Source of the DNA: Flavobacteriales bacterium
Lineage (GTDB): Bacteria > Bacteroidota > Bacteroidia > Flavobacteriales > UA16
DNA length: 33,835 nucleotides
Reading direction: 5' to 3'
Assembly (NCBI GenBank): GCA_018700255.1
Contig: JABISU010000013.1
Coordinates: forward strand, 1 to 33,835
Position 1 is the stretch's first letter; each line of letters opens with the position of its first letter. The notes beneath the pieces were generated by a model. It searched no databases. It had not been told where the DNA came from and worked only from the letters and a program-made list of their open reading frames with translations. The position numbers and the translations under genes are program-made. This document shows positions 16,540 to 25,096 of this stretch, in pieces.

Positions 16540-18897
16540 ATGAAAAAAATCTACGTATTTCTATATGTGATGGGAGGTATTTCATTACTTCTAGGTGTGT
16601 TGCTTTACATTTTTATGCAGACATCTGCAACAGATTACAATTTTGAAATTTCTTCATCTGACATCGGCAGTGATGTCAGAATCGTTTTCGATGATATGGC
16701 CGTGCCTCATATTTATGCTCAATCTGAGATAGACGCGATGTACGCACTTGGATATGTGCATGCTTCAGAGAGATTGTGGCAGATGGATCTACTACGCCGT
16801 GCGGGTGGGGGAGAGCTTTCTGAGCTCCTTGGAGAGGATATGATAGAAAATGACAGGTATTTAAGGACCCTCGGCATGAGGAAGGCAGCAATTAAAGATG
16901 CAGCCGAGTTTGATAAGACTTCTTCTGAAAAAACGAAGATTGCTGCCCTTGCATATTTAAAAGGAATCAATACATTTATAGATGAGGAGAAATATCCTAT
17001 TGAGTATAAGATATTAGGTGCTATTCCTCAGGAGTTCGAAGTTGTGGATATGTACAAAACCGCTGGTTTTATGGCTTATAGCTTTGCAATTCATATTAAA
17101 ACTGAGCCAATAGTGGATTGGATAAAAACTAACTTCGATTCGACTTACTTAGCAGACATCGCTGTCGGAGTTAAGGGATTCACGAAAATCCCAACTCAAA
17201 ATGCTTCTGTCGATATCACAACTTTCTCAGATTTGGCAAATCGCCTAGATGAGAATTTACCTGTATCCCAATTTATAGGTTCGAATTCTTGGGTAATATC
17301 CGGATCTAAGACCAAATCTGGAGAAGTATTATTTTGTAATGACACCCATATGAAGTACTCATCGCCATCAGTTTGGTATGAAGCACATATACATACGCCT
17401 GAGTTAGAATATTATGGGAATCATATAGCTGGAGTACCATTCCCTCCGTTAGGACATACAAGAGAGAGAGCCTGGGGGATAACTATGTTTGTTAATGATG
17501 ATGTGGATTTGTACAAGGAGACTATAGAAGGAGATCAGTATCTGCACGATGGTAAACTGTATGATTTGGAAGTTTCTAAGGAGATAATTCGAGTATCAGG
17601 GGGAGAAGATGTTGAGTTCGAGATAAGAAGCACAATGCATGGGCCTTTGATTGAAGACAGTGTTGCTTTATGGTGGACATATATGCAGTATCCCGAGAAC
17701 TTAATACAGGAAGCCTTTTATGGTTTGTCTAGGTCAAATAGTATTGAAGAAATGCAACATGCAGCTTCTTTAGTTCACGCTCCAGGATTGAATATCATGT
17801 ATGGAGATAATGAGGGGAATATAGCATGGTGGGCTGCTGCGAAATTGCCCATTAGATCTACTACAGCAGATTCAAAATCTATACAAGATGGATCACTTGC
17901 AGCGAACGAAATACTGGGGTGGTATGATTTTTCAAAAAACCCACAAACGGTAAATCCTGATAGGGGTTATATATACTCTACAAATAATTCTCCGGAGGAG
18001 GTAGAAGGAGTACATTATCCTGGATATTACTACGGAGGAAATACTAGGGGGGCATCAATAATGAAAGCGCTTTCTAGCGATAAATCTGATTGGACTATGA
18101 AAGACGCTCAGGCGATGCAAATGGCCACACATTCTCCGGTTTATGAAAGTAACTGTAGGATGATGTGCGAGTACGCATCGGATAATGAGTTCGAAGGTAT
18201 TTATGCAGAATATTTCAATAAAATGCAGAATTGGAGAGGGACTCACGAAATCGAGGAGGTTGAACCTACTATTTATTACAGATGGATGCATGCTATAATT
18301 AAGGATGTTTTTAAAGATGAATTAGGTGCGGAGAAATATCTCACTTTCCGAGGCACCATTGTATGTGAGAACACATTACCGTTAGTACTTCAGAATGGTG
18401 ATTCGCCATGGTGGGATGATAAGGGTACGGATGATATAGAATCTGCGTCGAATATTATTAAGAGAGCTTTCCGCGAAGCCATGGATGAAATTTCAGGCCA
18501 AAGGGGTTCCGATCCATCAAACTGGGAATATGGGAAAGTTCATCATCTCACCCATGAACACGCTATGGGAGAAGTCAAGATGTTAGCGGATATCTTTAAT
18601 GTGGGGAGGTATGAAGTTCCTTCAGCAAAAGACGCCCTTTGTAAATATGAATTTAAACTCACGGATTCTGTGGATTTTGAAGTTTTTTCAGGTCCAGCTA
18701 TGCGTGTCTCAATAGATTTCTCGGATGTAGATGCTTCAGAAAGTGTAATCCCGACAGGTCAATCAGGGAATGTTTTCAGCCCTTATTATGATAACCAAGC
18801 AGAAATGTATCACTCAGGAGAGTTCCGAAAGCAGCGAATGGATAAAGAGGAGATAGAAGAAGTGAAGATCGGAGAATCATTTATTAGAGCTAACTAA
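16540..18897 (+). CDS. Penicillin acylase family Ntn-hydrolase
   Basis: A 785-residue amidase of the penicillin G acylase / AHL acylase superfamily (PF01804). One N-terminal hydrophobic segment (~4-26) acts as signal or anchor, so it sits in the periplasm. The alpha-subunit part has IVFDDMAVPHIYAQSEIDAMYALGYVHASERLWQMDLLRRAGGGELSELLG. The autoproteolytic site is GSNSWV: Ser248 would become the N-terminal nucleophile of the beta chain. Downstream are CNDTHM, PSVWYEAHI, GVPFPPLGHTRERAWGITMFVND and a late GQSGNVFSPYYDNQ. The usual four-part precursor layout (signal, alpha, spacer, beta) fits. Substrates of the family range from beta-lactams to acyl-homoserine lactones and amides; the sequence does not show which. 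Confidence 0.9.
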   Translation: MKKIYVFLYVMGGISLLLGVLLYIFMQTSATDYNFEISSSDIGSDVRIVFDDMAVPHIYAQSEIDAMYALGYVHASERLWQMDLLRRAGGGELSELLGEDMIENDRYLRTLGMRKAAIKDAAEFDKTSSEKTKIAALAYLKGINTFIDEEKYPIEYKILGAIPQEFEVVDMYKTAGFMAYSFAIHIKTEPIVDWIKTNFDSTYLADIAVGVKGFTKIPTQNASVDITTFSDLANRLDENLPVSQFIGSNSWVISGSKTKSGEVLFCNDTHMKYSSPSVWYEAHIHTPELEYYGNHIAGVPFPPLGHTRERAWGITMFVNDDVDLYKETIEGDQYLHDGKLYDLEVSKEIIRVSGGEDVEFEIRSTMHGPLIEDSVALWWTYMQYPENLIQEAFYGLSRSNSIEEMQHAASLVHAPGLNIMYGDNEGNIAWWAAAKLPIRSTTADSKSIQDGSLAANEILGWYDFSKNPQTVNPDRGYIYSTNNSPEEVEGVHYPGYYYGGNTRGASIMKALSSDKSDWTMKDAQAMQMATHSPVYESNCRMMCEYASDNEFEGIYAEYFNKMQNWRGTHEIEEVEPTIYYRWMHAIIKDVFKDELGAEKYLTFRGTIVCENTLPLVLQNGDSPWWDDKGTDDIESASNIIKRAFREAMDEISGQRGSDPSNWEYGKVHHLTHEHAMGEVKMLADIFNVGRYEVPSAKDALCKYEFKLTDSVDFEVFSGPAMRVSIDFSDVDASESVIPTGQSGNVFSPYYDNQAEMYHSGEFRKQRMDKEEIEEVKIGESFIRAN

Positions 18898-18916
18898 ATA
18901 GAGAGCACAAATTTTA

Positions 18917-18924
18917 TAATCTTG
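18917..18924 (+). promoter_or_regulatory. Candidate -7 box TAATCTTG
   Basis: TAATCTTG, one base off TAnnTTTG, lies 5 bases before the ATG at 18930. The distance again implies a transcript start at about the start codon. No -33 TTG is seen in the last codons of the previous gene. Confidence 0.35.
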
Positions 18925-18929
18925 CGTAC

Positions 18930-20060
18930 ATGAAAGTAATAGTTTTAGGAGCAGGTCTTGTCGGTGCACCCATGGCTTTAGATCTAGCTAAGGGTTCAGA
19001 GTTTGAAGTAACTGTAGCTGATATTAGCCAAAAGAATTTAGATAAATTTAAGGACGGCAATATTGTGACTGTCGAGATGGATTTAGATAATAAGCAATCC
19101 ATTTTTGAAGTAATAAGCGATCAGGATTTGGTCTTGAATGCAGTACCTGGGTTTATGGGTTATAGAACTATGGAGCGGATTCTAAGTGCCGGTAAAAATG
19201 TCGTCGATATCTCGTTCTTCCCTGAAGATGCTCTGGAGTTAGATGGGCTGGCAAAGAAAAATGGAGTTACTGCCATTGTGGATTGCGGTGTGGCCCCAGG
19301 TATGAGTAATATCCTACCAGGATACGTAGATTCAATTTTAGATAAAACAGACTCCATTCTCATTTATGTCGGAGGCCTCCCTAAGGTAAGAGAGCTTCCT
19401 TACGAATATAAAGCCGTATTTTCTCCCATAGATGTTATTGAAGAATATACTCGTCCTGCGCGTTATATAGAAAAGGGCGAACTGATTACAAAGCCCGCGT
19501 TATCAGAGCCTGAACTCCTTCAATTCGAAAAGGTAGGTACTCTTGAGTCGTTTAATAGCGACGGTATAAGATCTCTGGCAAAGACGATGTCCCATGTTCC
19601 TAACATTAAGGAGAAGACTCTACGTTACCCAGGACACATTAGAATTATGGAGATAATGCGAGAGGCAGGTTTTTTCAGTTCTGATACAGTAGATGTAAAA
19701 GGCGTTGAGATTCGACCAATAGATCTTACAGCTAAGCTTCTTTTTCCGCAGTGGGAACTTAAACCTGGAGAAGTGGACTACACGATAATGCGAATCGAAG
19801 TCGAGGGAGTTAAAGACGGCAAAAATGTGCGCCATACTTATTCTTTATTCGACGAGTATTGTCCTGAAACAAAGGTTCATAGCATGGCGAGAACAACAGG
19901 ATATACTGCTACAATGGCTATCAGAATGCTTGCTGAAGGTTTATACGATGAGAAAGGCATTATCGTTCCTGAATTCATTGGAAAGAATCACAATTGTGTT
20001 AAGTTTATTCTTGATGGGCTTGCAGATCGAGGTGTTAATTATGAATTACTTATTGAATAA
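18930..20060 (+). CDS. Saccharopine dehydrogenase-like NAD(P)-dependent oxidoreductase
   Basis: A 376-residue cytosolic enzyme. A Rossmann nucleotide-binding motif opens the protein (VIVLGAGLVGAPMALDLA, with D31 after strand 2 in VTVADIS). Then come VLNAVPGFMG, NVVDISFF and DCGVAPGMSNILPGY, all characteristic of the saccharopine dehydrogenase / lysine 6-dehydrogenase group (PF03435 plus the C-terminal catalytic domain). The C-terminal half includes LRYPGHIRIM and a late MARTTGYTATMAIRMLAEG, also family features. A role in lysine catabolism (saccharopine or alpha-aminoadipate branch) is likely but not proven; no other lysine gene is nearby. It lies 34 bases upstream of the electron-transfer genes and might be read into them. 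Confidence 0.88.
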   Translation: MKVIVLGAGLVGAPMALDLAKGSEFEVTVADISQKNLDKFKDGNIVTVEMDLDNKQSIFEVISDQDLVLNAVPGFMGYRTMERILSAGKNVVDISFFPEDALELDGLAKKNGVTAIVDCGVAPGMSNILPGYVDSILDKTDSILIYVGGLPKVRELPYEYKAVFSPIDVIEEYTRPARYIEKGELITKPALSEPELLQFEKVGTLESFNSDGIRSLAKTMSHVPNIKEKTLRYPGHIRIMEIMREAGFFSSDTVDVKGVEIRPIDLTAKLLFPQWELKPGEVDYTIMRIEVEGVKDGKNVRHTYSLFDEYCPETKVHSMARTTGYTATMAIRMLAEGLYDEKGIIVPEFIGKNHNCVKFILDGLADRGVNYELLIE

Positions 20061-20079
20061 TATAAAGATTTTATTGATG

Positions 20080-20087
20080 TAACTTTC
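20080..20087 (+). promoter_or_regulatory. Candidate -7 box TAACTTTC before the electron-transfer operon
   Basis: TAACTTTC, one base off TAnnTTTG, sits 7 bases before the ATG of the cytochrome b gene. A TTG lies at 20053-20055, 24 bases upstream, slightly beyond the usual spacing. It may be the operon's own promoter. Confidence 0.3.
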
Positions 20088-20094
20088 AATCACA

Positions 20095-20907
20095 ATGACG
20101 AAATCGGTACACAGACTATATCTTTTCACTATGGTTGCAATAGTTGTATTTGTAACTGCCTATATAAGTTATATCGGTTATTCATATTACAGTACGCCAG
20201 AGGTGGATAGGTTCTATCATGAGAACCACTCTTGGTTTGAGCCTAAAGGACTCTTCGGCCATGGAATTGGAGTCATAGGTACTTTTATGATTGCTTTCGG
20301 AGTCTGGATATACATAGCGAGAAAGAAGTACGGTTTTATGGAGAGGTACTTAAGGTTAAAATACTTACTTGAGTTTCATATTTTTCTATGCACTTTAGGT
20401 CCAATTTTAATTCTATTTCATACTTCTTTTAAGTTTGGGGGTATTGTAAGTATTGCTTTTTGGTCTATGGTGGCGGTTGTGTTTAGCGGAGTAGTGGGCA
20501 GATTCATTTATAACCAAATTCCTAGGAATATTGCTGGTGGAGAACTAGGGTTAGATCAAATTCAAAACCGACGCAGAACAATGTTAGAAGACTTAAAAGG
20601 AGGAGTAGTTTTTAAGGAATCTGAATTGAGTCAGCTAATGAATTTAGAGCTTTCGGGTTCGGATAGATGGGGATTGGCAAAAGAATTTTTGAAGAAAAGT
20701 AAAGCTAATAGGGCTAGTAAACGAGAGGTGATGGAGTTGTTGAGGGAGGAGAGAAGCCTTGCATCAAAAATCGCAAATTTGGAGGTAATGAAGAAGCTAT
20801 TTAAATATTGGCACGTAATTCATAAACCGTTTGCCATAATTATGCTCTTTATCGTAATAATTCATGTAATAGTAACCGTAACAATGGGGTACACATGGAT
20901 ATTTTAA
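20095..20907 (+). CDS. Membrane diheme cytochrome b-like protein
   Basis: A 270-residue integral membrane protein, first of the eight-gene unit. Hydrophobic segments lie at ~8-30, 57-76, 90-112, 115-138 and 243-266. Between the fourth and fifth is a charged cytoplasmic or periplasmic insert (~140-235) with a coiled-coil-like end. Two His pairs are spaced exactly 14 apart inside helices: H95/H109 and H243/H257, the classic spacing of bis-His diheme b cytochromes. H56 and H240 are additional candidates. I therefore read it as a quinone- or flavin-linked cytochrome b passing electrons across the inner membrane. The family is not one I can name precisely. Its stop lies 13 bases inside the next gene, so the two are coupled. 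Confidence 0.8.
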   Translation: MTKSVHRLYLFTMVAIVVFVTAYISYIGYSYYSTPEVDRFYHENHSWFEPKGLFGHGIGVIGTFMIAFGVWIYIARKKYGFMERYLRLKYLLEFHIFLCTLGPILILFHTSFKFGGIVSIAFWSMVAVVFSGVVGRFIYNQIPRNIAGGELGLDQIQNRRRTMLEDLKGGVVFKESELSQLMNLELSGSDRWGLAKEFLKKSKANRASKREVMELLREERSLASKIANLEVMKKLFKYWHVIHKPFAIIMLFIVIIHVIVTVTMGYTWIF

Positions 20908-22250
20908 TTGAGGAGTTAGCTATTTATGGTGCTACTATCTTTGTTTGTATAGCTATTGTGGTGTACTATTATAGTAGGGAGAAAAGGAAATCAAAAGAGG
21001 TGGCAGAAAAGGTGGCAGTGGCTAAGGAAGAGGGGCGGTTTGAACCTGTTTCACTTCATCCACACATAGATCTTACAAAATGTATTGGAAGTGGAGCTTG
21101 TATTACTTCATGTCCTGAGAAGGACATCTTAGGTATAGTTGATGGGATTGCAACTGTGATTAACGCTTCTAGTTGTATAGGTCATGGAGCGTGTTTTCAT
21201 TCCTGCCCAGTTGAGGCTATCAGTTTGAGGATAGGTACTGAAACCAGAGGCGTAGAGCTGCCACATATTAAACCCAATTATGAAACAAATATCTCTGGCA
21301 TCTATATCGCCGGCGAGTTAGGAGGGATGGGGTTAATTAAAAACAGTACCGAACAAGGTAAACAGGCCGTAGAGAGTATTGTGAAAAGTGGTAAGTATGA
21401 CTCGAAAGAAACGGATACTCTAGATGTAGTAATTATCGGAGCGGGGCCAGCTGGGATCGCAGCGGCATTAAATTCAAAGAAGCACGGTATAAGTTTTGAA
21501 ATTCTTGAGCAGGATTCACTTGGTGGAACAGTTTTTACATTTCCTAGAGCAAAAGTTGTTATGACCAAACCTATGGATCTGCCGTTTTTGGGAAAGGTTA
21601 AGCTTTACGATACAAGTAAAGATGAGTTGTTAAGTGTTTGGACAAAAGTCTTGGAAGAAAATAAAATTAAAGTAAGTGAAAACTCCAAGGTTGAATACAT
21701 TACTCCTATTGAGTCAGGCTGTTTTAAGGTTGGTGTAAGTGGAGTTAACGAGCGTGAAGTGCTAGCTCGAAACGTGATTATTGCAATAGGAAGAAGAGGG
21801 TCACCTAGGAAATTAGGAGTTCCAGGAGAGGGATTGCAGAAAGTAGCATATAGATTACTAGAGCCAGAAAATATTTCCGGAAAGAAAATAATTATTGTTG
21901 GTGGGGGAGATTCTGCAGTAGAATCAGCAATGCTTCTTATGGAGGATAACGATGTGATTCTATCATACCGAAAAGACAAGTTTGCCAGAATAAAAGCAAA
22001 TAACAGAACGGATATAATGAAGGCTATTGAAAATAAGAAGTTGAGAATGATTTACAACTCTAATGTAAAGGAAATTAAGATCAAAGAAATCACGTTAAGT
22101 ATTAATGACGCTGAAGGAACGCAAAAGCATGAATCCTTTCCGAATGATCTCATTTTCATATTCGCAGGAGGAGAACTTCCTACAAAGTTCTTACAAAATG
22201 CGGGTGTTTCAGTTGAGAAAAAGTTTGGGAAAATCGTAAAAAAGTATTGA
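20895..22250 (+). CDS. Membrane-anchored Fe-S / FAD-NAD(P) oxidoreductase
   Basis: A 451-residue protein overlapping the cytochrome b gene by 13 bases. One N-terminal membrane segment (~9-26) is followed by a two-site ferredoxin-like domain (~55-112). Its motifs are CIGSGACITSCP (C63, C69, C73) and CIGHGACFHSCP (C94, C100, C104). Each lacks the second Cys of the usual CxxCxxCxxxCP, with Ser or His in its place; I believe this substitution is shared by relatives. From ~178 comes a thioredoxin-reductase-like flavoprotein: GAGPAG (FAD, ~182-187), GGTVFTFPRAKVVMTKPMDLP, GRRGSPRKLGVPGEG, a second dinucleotide site in IIIVGGGDSAVESA, and IFAGGELPTKFLQ near the end. Likely role: electron exchange between NAD(P)H or ferredoxin and the neighbouring cytochrome b. 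Confidence 0.87.
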   Translation: MDILIEELAIYGATIFVCIAIVVYYYSREKRKSKEVAEKVAVAKEEGRFEPVSLHPHIDLTKCIGSGACITSCPEKDILGIVDGIATVINASSCIGHGACFHSCPVEAISLRIGTETRGVELPHIKPNYETNISGIYIAGELGGMGLIKNSTEQGKQAVESIVKSGKYDSKETDTLDVVIIGAGPAGIAAALNSKKHGISFEILEQDSLGGTVFTFPRAKVVMTKPMDLPFLGKVKLYDTSKDELLSVWTKVLEENKIKVSENSKVEYITPIESGCFKVGVSGVNEREVLARNVIIAIGRRGSPRKLGVPGEGLQKVAYRLLEPENISGKKIIIVGGGDSAVESAMLLMEDNDVILSYRKDKFARIKANNRTDIMKAIENKKLRMIYNSNVKEIKIKEITLSINDAEGTQKHESFPNDLIFIFAGGELPTKFLQNAGVSVEKKFGKIVKKY

Positions 22251-22266
22251 ATCAAAGCCCTATAAT

Positions 22267-23865
22267 TTGAAAAAACAATATGTCATATGGGTTTTGATTT
22301 TGAGTTGTTGCGGAACTCAATTATATGGGCAGTTATCGCCTGGTGATTTGTCTGAAGCACACAAACATCTTGAAGGGGTAGGGTTGTGTACTGAGTGTCA
22401 TCTGCTTGGTGATAAAGTGACAGATCAAAGATGTCTAGATTGTCACGTTGAGATACAATCGTTAATAGATACTGATAGAGGGTATCATGTAAGTGTGGAT
22501 GTTGAGGGCAAGAAGTGTGTTGACTGCCATAGCGAGCATCATGGGAGGTCGTTTGATTTATTCCGCCTTGATGAAAATAAATTTGATCATAATCTCACTG
22601 GTTATGAGCTAGAGGGTGAGCATTGGGTAATAGACTGCCGAGAATGTCATAAAGCAGATAATATTGCCAATCTAGATATAAAAAAATTGGATGAGACTTA
22701 TTTAGGACTCGAAGAGGAATGTTTGAGTTGTCATGACGACTACCATCAAGAAACACTAGGGAATGATTGCATGGAGTGTCACAACTTTAAGAAATGGGAC
22801 CCTGCCGAGCTATTCGATCACGAGGGGGCTGAGTTTAAACTTAGGGGCGCCCATAAAGAAGTAGATTGTTTAGAATGTCATGCAAAAGAGATTCGTAATA
22901 ATCAAGAGTTTCAAGTATTTATAGGACTTGAATTCGGGAATTGTATAGATTGTCATGAAAACCCTCATAATGATAGCTTCAGCACAAACTGCACCGATTG
23001 CCATAATCAGTGGGCATGGAGCGATTTAAATTCGGGAGTCGAATTTGATCATGATATGACAGATTACCCTCTTTCAGGTCTTCACATAGGGGTTGATTGC
23101 CGAGAATGTCATACATCAGAACAGAACACAGACAAGATTGAATTTGCAGAATGTAGAGATTGTCATCAGGACTACCATAATAAACAGTTTACCAGTAGAG
23201 ATGCTGATGCTGATTGTAATGACTGTCATAGTTTGGATATGCCATTTACAAGTACATTGTTTGGTCTAGAAGAACATCAAAAGTCAGAATATAAGTTAGA
23301 GGGAGCTCATGTTGCTACGCCTTGTTTTGCTTGTCATGTAAGCGAGGAAGAGAGATGGGAGTTCAGAGATATAGGCCAAACATGTGTGGAATGTCATGAT
23401 AATATTCATCATGATATTATTTCTGAAAAGTTCTATCCTGATGAGGATTGTGCTAGTTGTCATTTTGTTGAAAGTTGGAGTATGGTAGAATTTGATCATA
23501 CAACTACAAATTGGAATCTAGAAGGTGCACATGCAAGTGTCTCATGTAGGGAATGTCATTTTTCTGTAGTCAATCAAATTGAAAATTTTCAAGAATTTTA
23601 TGGATTGAACTCAAAGTGTGTTTATTGTCATGAGGATGAACATGGTGGTCAGTTTGGTTTTGAATCCGACTGTACATTGTGTCATGGGACTGAGAAGGGA
23701 TGGGGAGCAACAAACTTTAATCATAATGAAACGAATTTTCCGATAGATGGTGAACATAATGACGTAAATTGTTCTCAATGTCATAAATCTCGGCCTTTTG
23801 AAGGAGGAGTGGATCGTGTGGAATATAAAATCAAGAAATTTGAATGTATAGACTGTCACTCATAG
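22267..23865 (+). CDS. 20-haem c-type cytochrome
   Basis: A 532-residue exported protein with twenty CxxCH motifs, at residues 41, 56, 84, 124, 152, 168, 201, 226, 242, 278, 296, 317, 353, 373, 395, 427, 451, 469, 502 and 527. The start is TTG (MKKQYVIWVL...); no in-frame ATG precedes the mature part. The leader could be a signal peptide cleaved near YGQ22, or a lipoprotein signal using Cys14/15. A module F-[DN]-H-x(4)-[aromatic]-x-[LI]-x-G-x-H-x(4)-C-x2-CH recurs six times, about every 75 residues, each followed by two further haem motifs. The His in F-x-H and G-x-H are good distal-ligand candidates. Predicted periplasmic or surface electron wire; it overlaps the next cytochrome gene by 22 bases. 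Confidence 0.93.
   Translation: MKKQYVIWVLILSCCGTQLYGQLSPGDLSEAHKHLEGVGLCTECHLLGDKVTDQRCLDCHVEIQSLIDTDRGYHVSVDVEGKKCVDCHSEHHGRSFDLFRLDENKFDHNLTGYELEGEHWVIDCRECHKADNIANLDIKKLDETYLGLEEECLSCHDDYHQETLGNDCMECHNFKKWDPAELFDHEGAEFKLRGAHKEVDCLECHAKEIRNNQEFQVFIGLEFGNCIDCHENPHNDSFSTNCTDCHNQWAWSDLNSGVEFDHDMTDYPLSGLHIGVDCRECHTSEQNTDKIEFAECRDCHQDYHNKQFTSRDADADCNDCHSLDMPFTSTLFGLEEHQKSEYKLEGAHVATPCFACHVSEEERWEFRDIGQTCVECHDNIHHDIISEKFYPDEDCASCHFVESWSMVEFDHTTTNWNLEGAHASVSCRECHFSVVNQIENFQEFYGLNSKCVYCHEDEHGGQFGFESDCTLCHGTEKGWGATNFNHNETNFPIDGEHNDVNCSQCHKSRPFEGGVDRVEYKIKKFECIDCHS
22582..23784 (+). repeat. Six-copy tri-haem protein repeat (~75 residues)
   Basis: Within the 20-haem cytochrome the F-x-H...G-x-H...CxxCH module begins at residues 106, 183, 259, 336, 409 and 484, a period of 73-77. 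Each period holds three CxxCH sites. The repeats are clear at protein level and diverged at DNA level, so they are old internal duplications. Confidence 0.8.
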
Positions 23866-25094
23866 TAGTGTGTTTAATGTGGCTTCTTACTTATTCGGAA
23901 GACTCTTCTGTACTTGCACAAACCCCTCATGGCACCTCACTGTCGATTGCATGTGAGGATTGTCATAATACAAGTGGGTGGGAGTATATTGGAGAGGGGG
24001 CAGTTTTTAAACACAATGAGGTGGGGTTTGATCTAGTTGATGGACATTCATATGTTGATTGTAAGAAATGCCATTCATCTTTAGTCTTTGATGAGGCTGA
24101 ATCGGATTGTATATCCTGTCACACCGATGTGCATTCTATGTCTGTGGGAGATGATTGTGTACGATGCCACGATGAAAGAAATTGGTTAGTAAATAATATT
24201 CCTGAGCTACACGAAATGAATGGGTTCCCACTATTAGGACAACACAAACTAGCTTATTGCTCAGAATGTCATAAATCTGAAAGTCAACTTAGATGGGATT
24301 GGTTAGGAAATGATTGTATATCCTGTCATTTAGACGATTTCATGACTACAATTTCTCCTAATCACCAGCTATCAGATTTTTCGCAAGAATGTGCTGATTG
24401 TCATAGTCCTGGTGCGGAGAGTTGGGCTGGTGCGGAGAATTTTCATATGTTTTTCCCTCTTGAAGGAAAACATGATATTCACGATTGTGCTGAATGTCAT
24501 TTAAGTGAAGATTATGATTCGGCTTCTCCAGAATGTGTGTCATGCCATATGGATGATTTTTTGGTTACGACTTCGCCTAACCATGAAGATTTGGGGTTTG
24601 GGACAGATTGTGCGAAATGTCATTTGGGCGACGACTGGGAGCCTGCACTTTTTCCTGATCACGACATGTTTCCTCTTGTTGGGAAACACGATATACAAGA
24701 CTGCGCTGCTTGTCATGATGTGACCGACTACAGTAATATTTCCTCTGAATGTATTTTCTGTCATCAAGATGATTTCAATAATACAGATTCACCAAACCAT
24801 GTTGAATCTGGTTTTAATGAGGAGTGTGTTCTTTGTCACACAGGAGATACATGGGATGAGGCAAGCTATGACCTGCACGATGATCTTTTCTTTCCGATTT
24901 TTTCTGGTGAGCACGAAGATGAATGGGATTCTTGTAATGAATGCCATCTAGGCCCGGATTACTCAACGTTTAGTTGTATTGATTGCCATGAACATGATAA
25001 TCCAAGCCGACTAGCTCAGGATCATAGAGATGAAGATGACTACGTATATGAAAGCGAAGCATGTTATTCATGTCATCCTGACGGAGAAGAATAG
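23844..25094 (+). CDS. 16-haem c-type cytochrome
   Basis: A 416-residue exported protein with sixteen CxxCH motifs, at residues 37, 73, 89, 105, 139, 158, 183, 215, 231, 256, 287, 303, 329, 364, 378 and 407. The ATG lies inside the end of the preceding cytochrome gene (22-base overlap). It yields a signal peptide (RLSLIVVCLMWLLTY, cleavage near AQ26). It shares the F-x-H...G-x-H...C-x2-CH module with its neighbour (for example FPLEGKHDIHDCAECH and FPLVGKHDIQDCAACH). It adds its own C-x2-CH-x-DDF-x(4)-SPNH unit in three tandem copies. The C-terminus is acidic (HPDGEE). Probably the electron partner of the 20-haem protein in the periplasm or at the outer membrane. Confidence 0.93.
   Translation: MYRLSLIVVCLMWLLTYSEDSSVLAQTPHGTSLSIACEDCHNTSGWEYIGEGAVFKHNEVGFDLVDGHSYVDCKKCHSSLVFDEAESDCISCHTDVHSMSVGDDCVRCHDERNWLVNNIPELHEMNGFPLLGQHKLAYCSECHKSESQLRWDWLGNDCISCHLDDFMTTISPNHQLSDFSQECADCHSPGAESWAGAENFHMFFPLEGKHDIHDCAECHLSEDYDSASPECVSCHMDDFLVTTSPNHEDLGFGTDCAKCHLGDDWEPALFPDHDMFPLVGKHDIQDCAACHDVTDYSNISSECIFCHQDDFNNTDSPNHVESGFNEECVLCHTGDTWDEASYDLHDDLFFPIFSGEHEDEWDSCNECHLGPDYSTFSCIDCHEHDNPSRLAQDHRDEDDYVYESEACYSCHPDGEE
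24315..24947 (+). repeat. Three-copy ~70-residue tri-haem repeat
   Basis: Residues 158-219, 231-291 and 303-368 of the 16-haem cytochrome repeat one plan: CxxCHxDDF, SPNH, CxxCHxxxxW, then FPLxGKHDIxDCAxCH. The third copy has a longer linker before its last haem site. Confidence 0.8.
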
Positions 25095-25096
25095 GT

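Noticed and set aside
20957..21230. Reading the missing cysteines in the Fe-S motifs as a decayed, inactive protein
   Set aside because: Both motifs miss the same position, all other Cys-Pro features are intact, and the flavin domain is complete, so a family variant is more likely.
22582..24947. The regularly spaced cytochrome repeats as a CRISPR or DNA-level tandem repeat
   Set aside because: The periodicity is in the protein; DNA copies are diverged and lie inside two intact coding frames.
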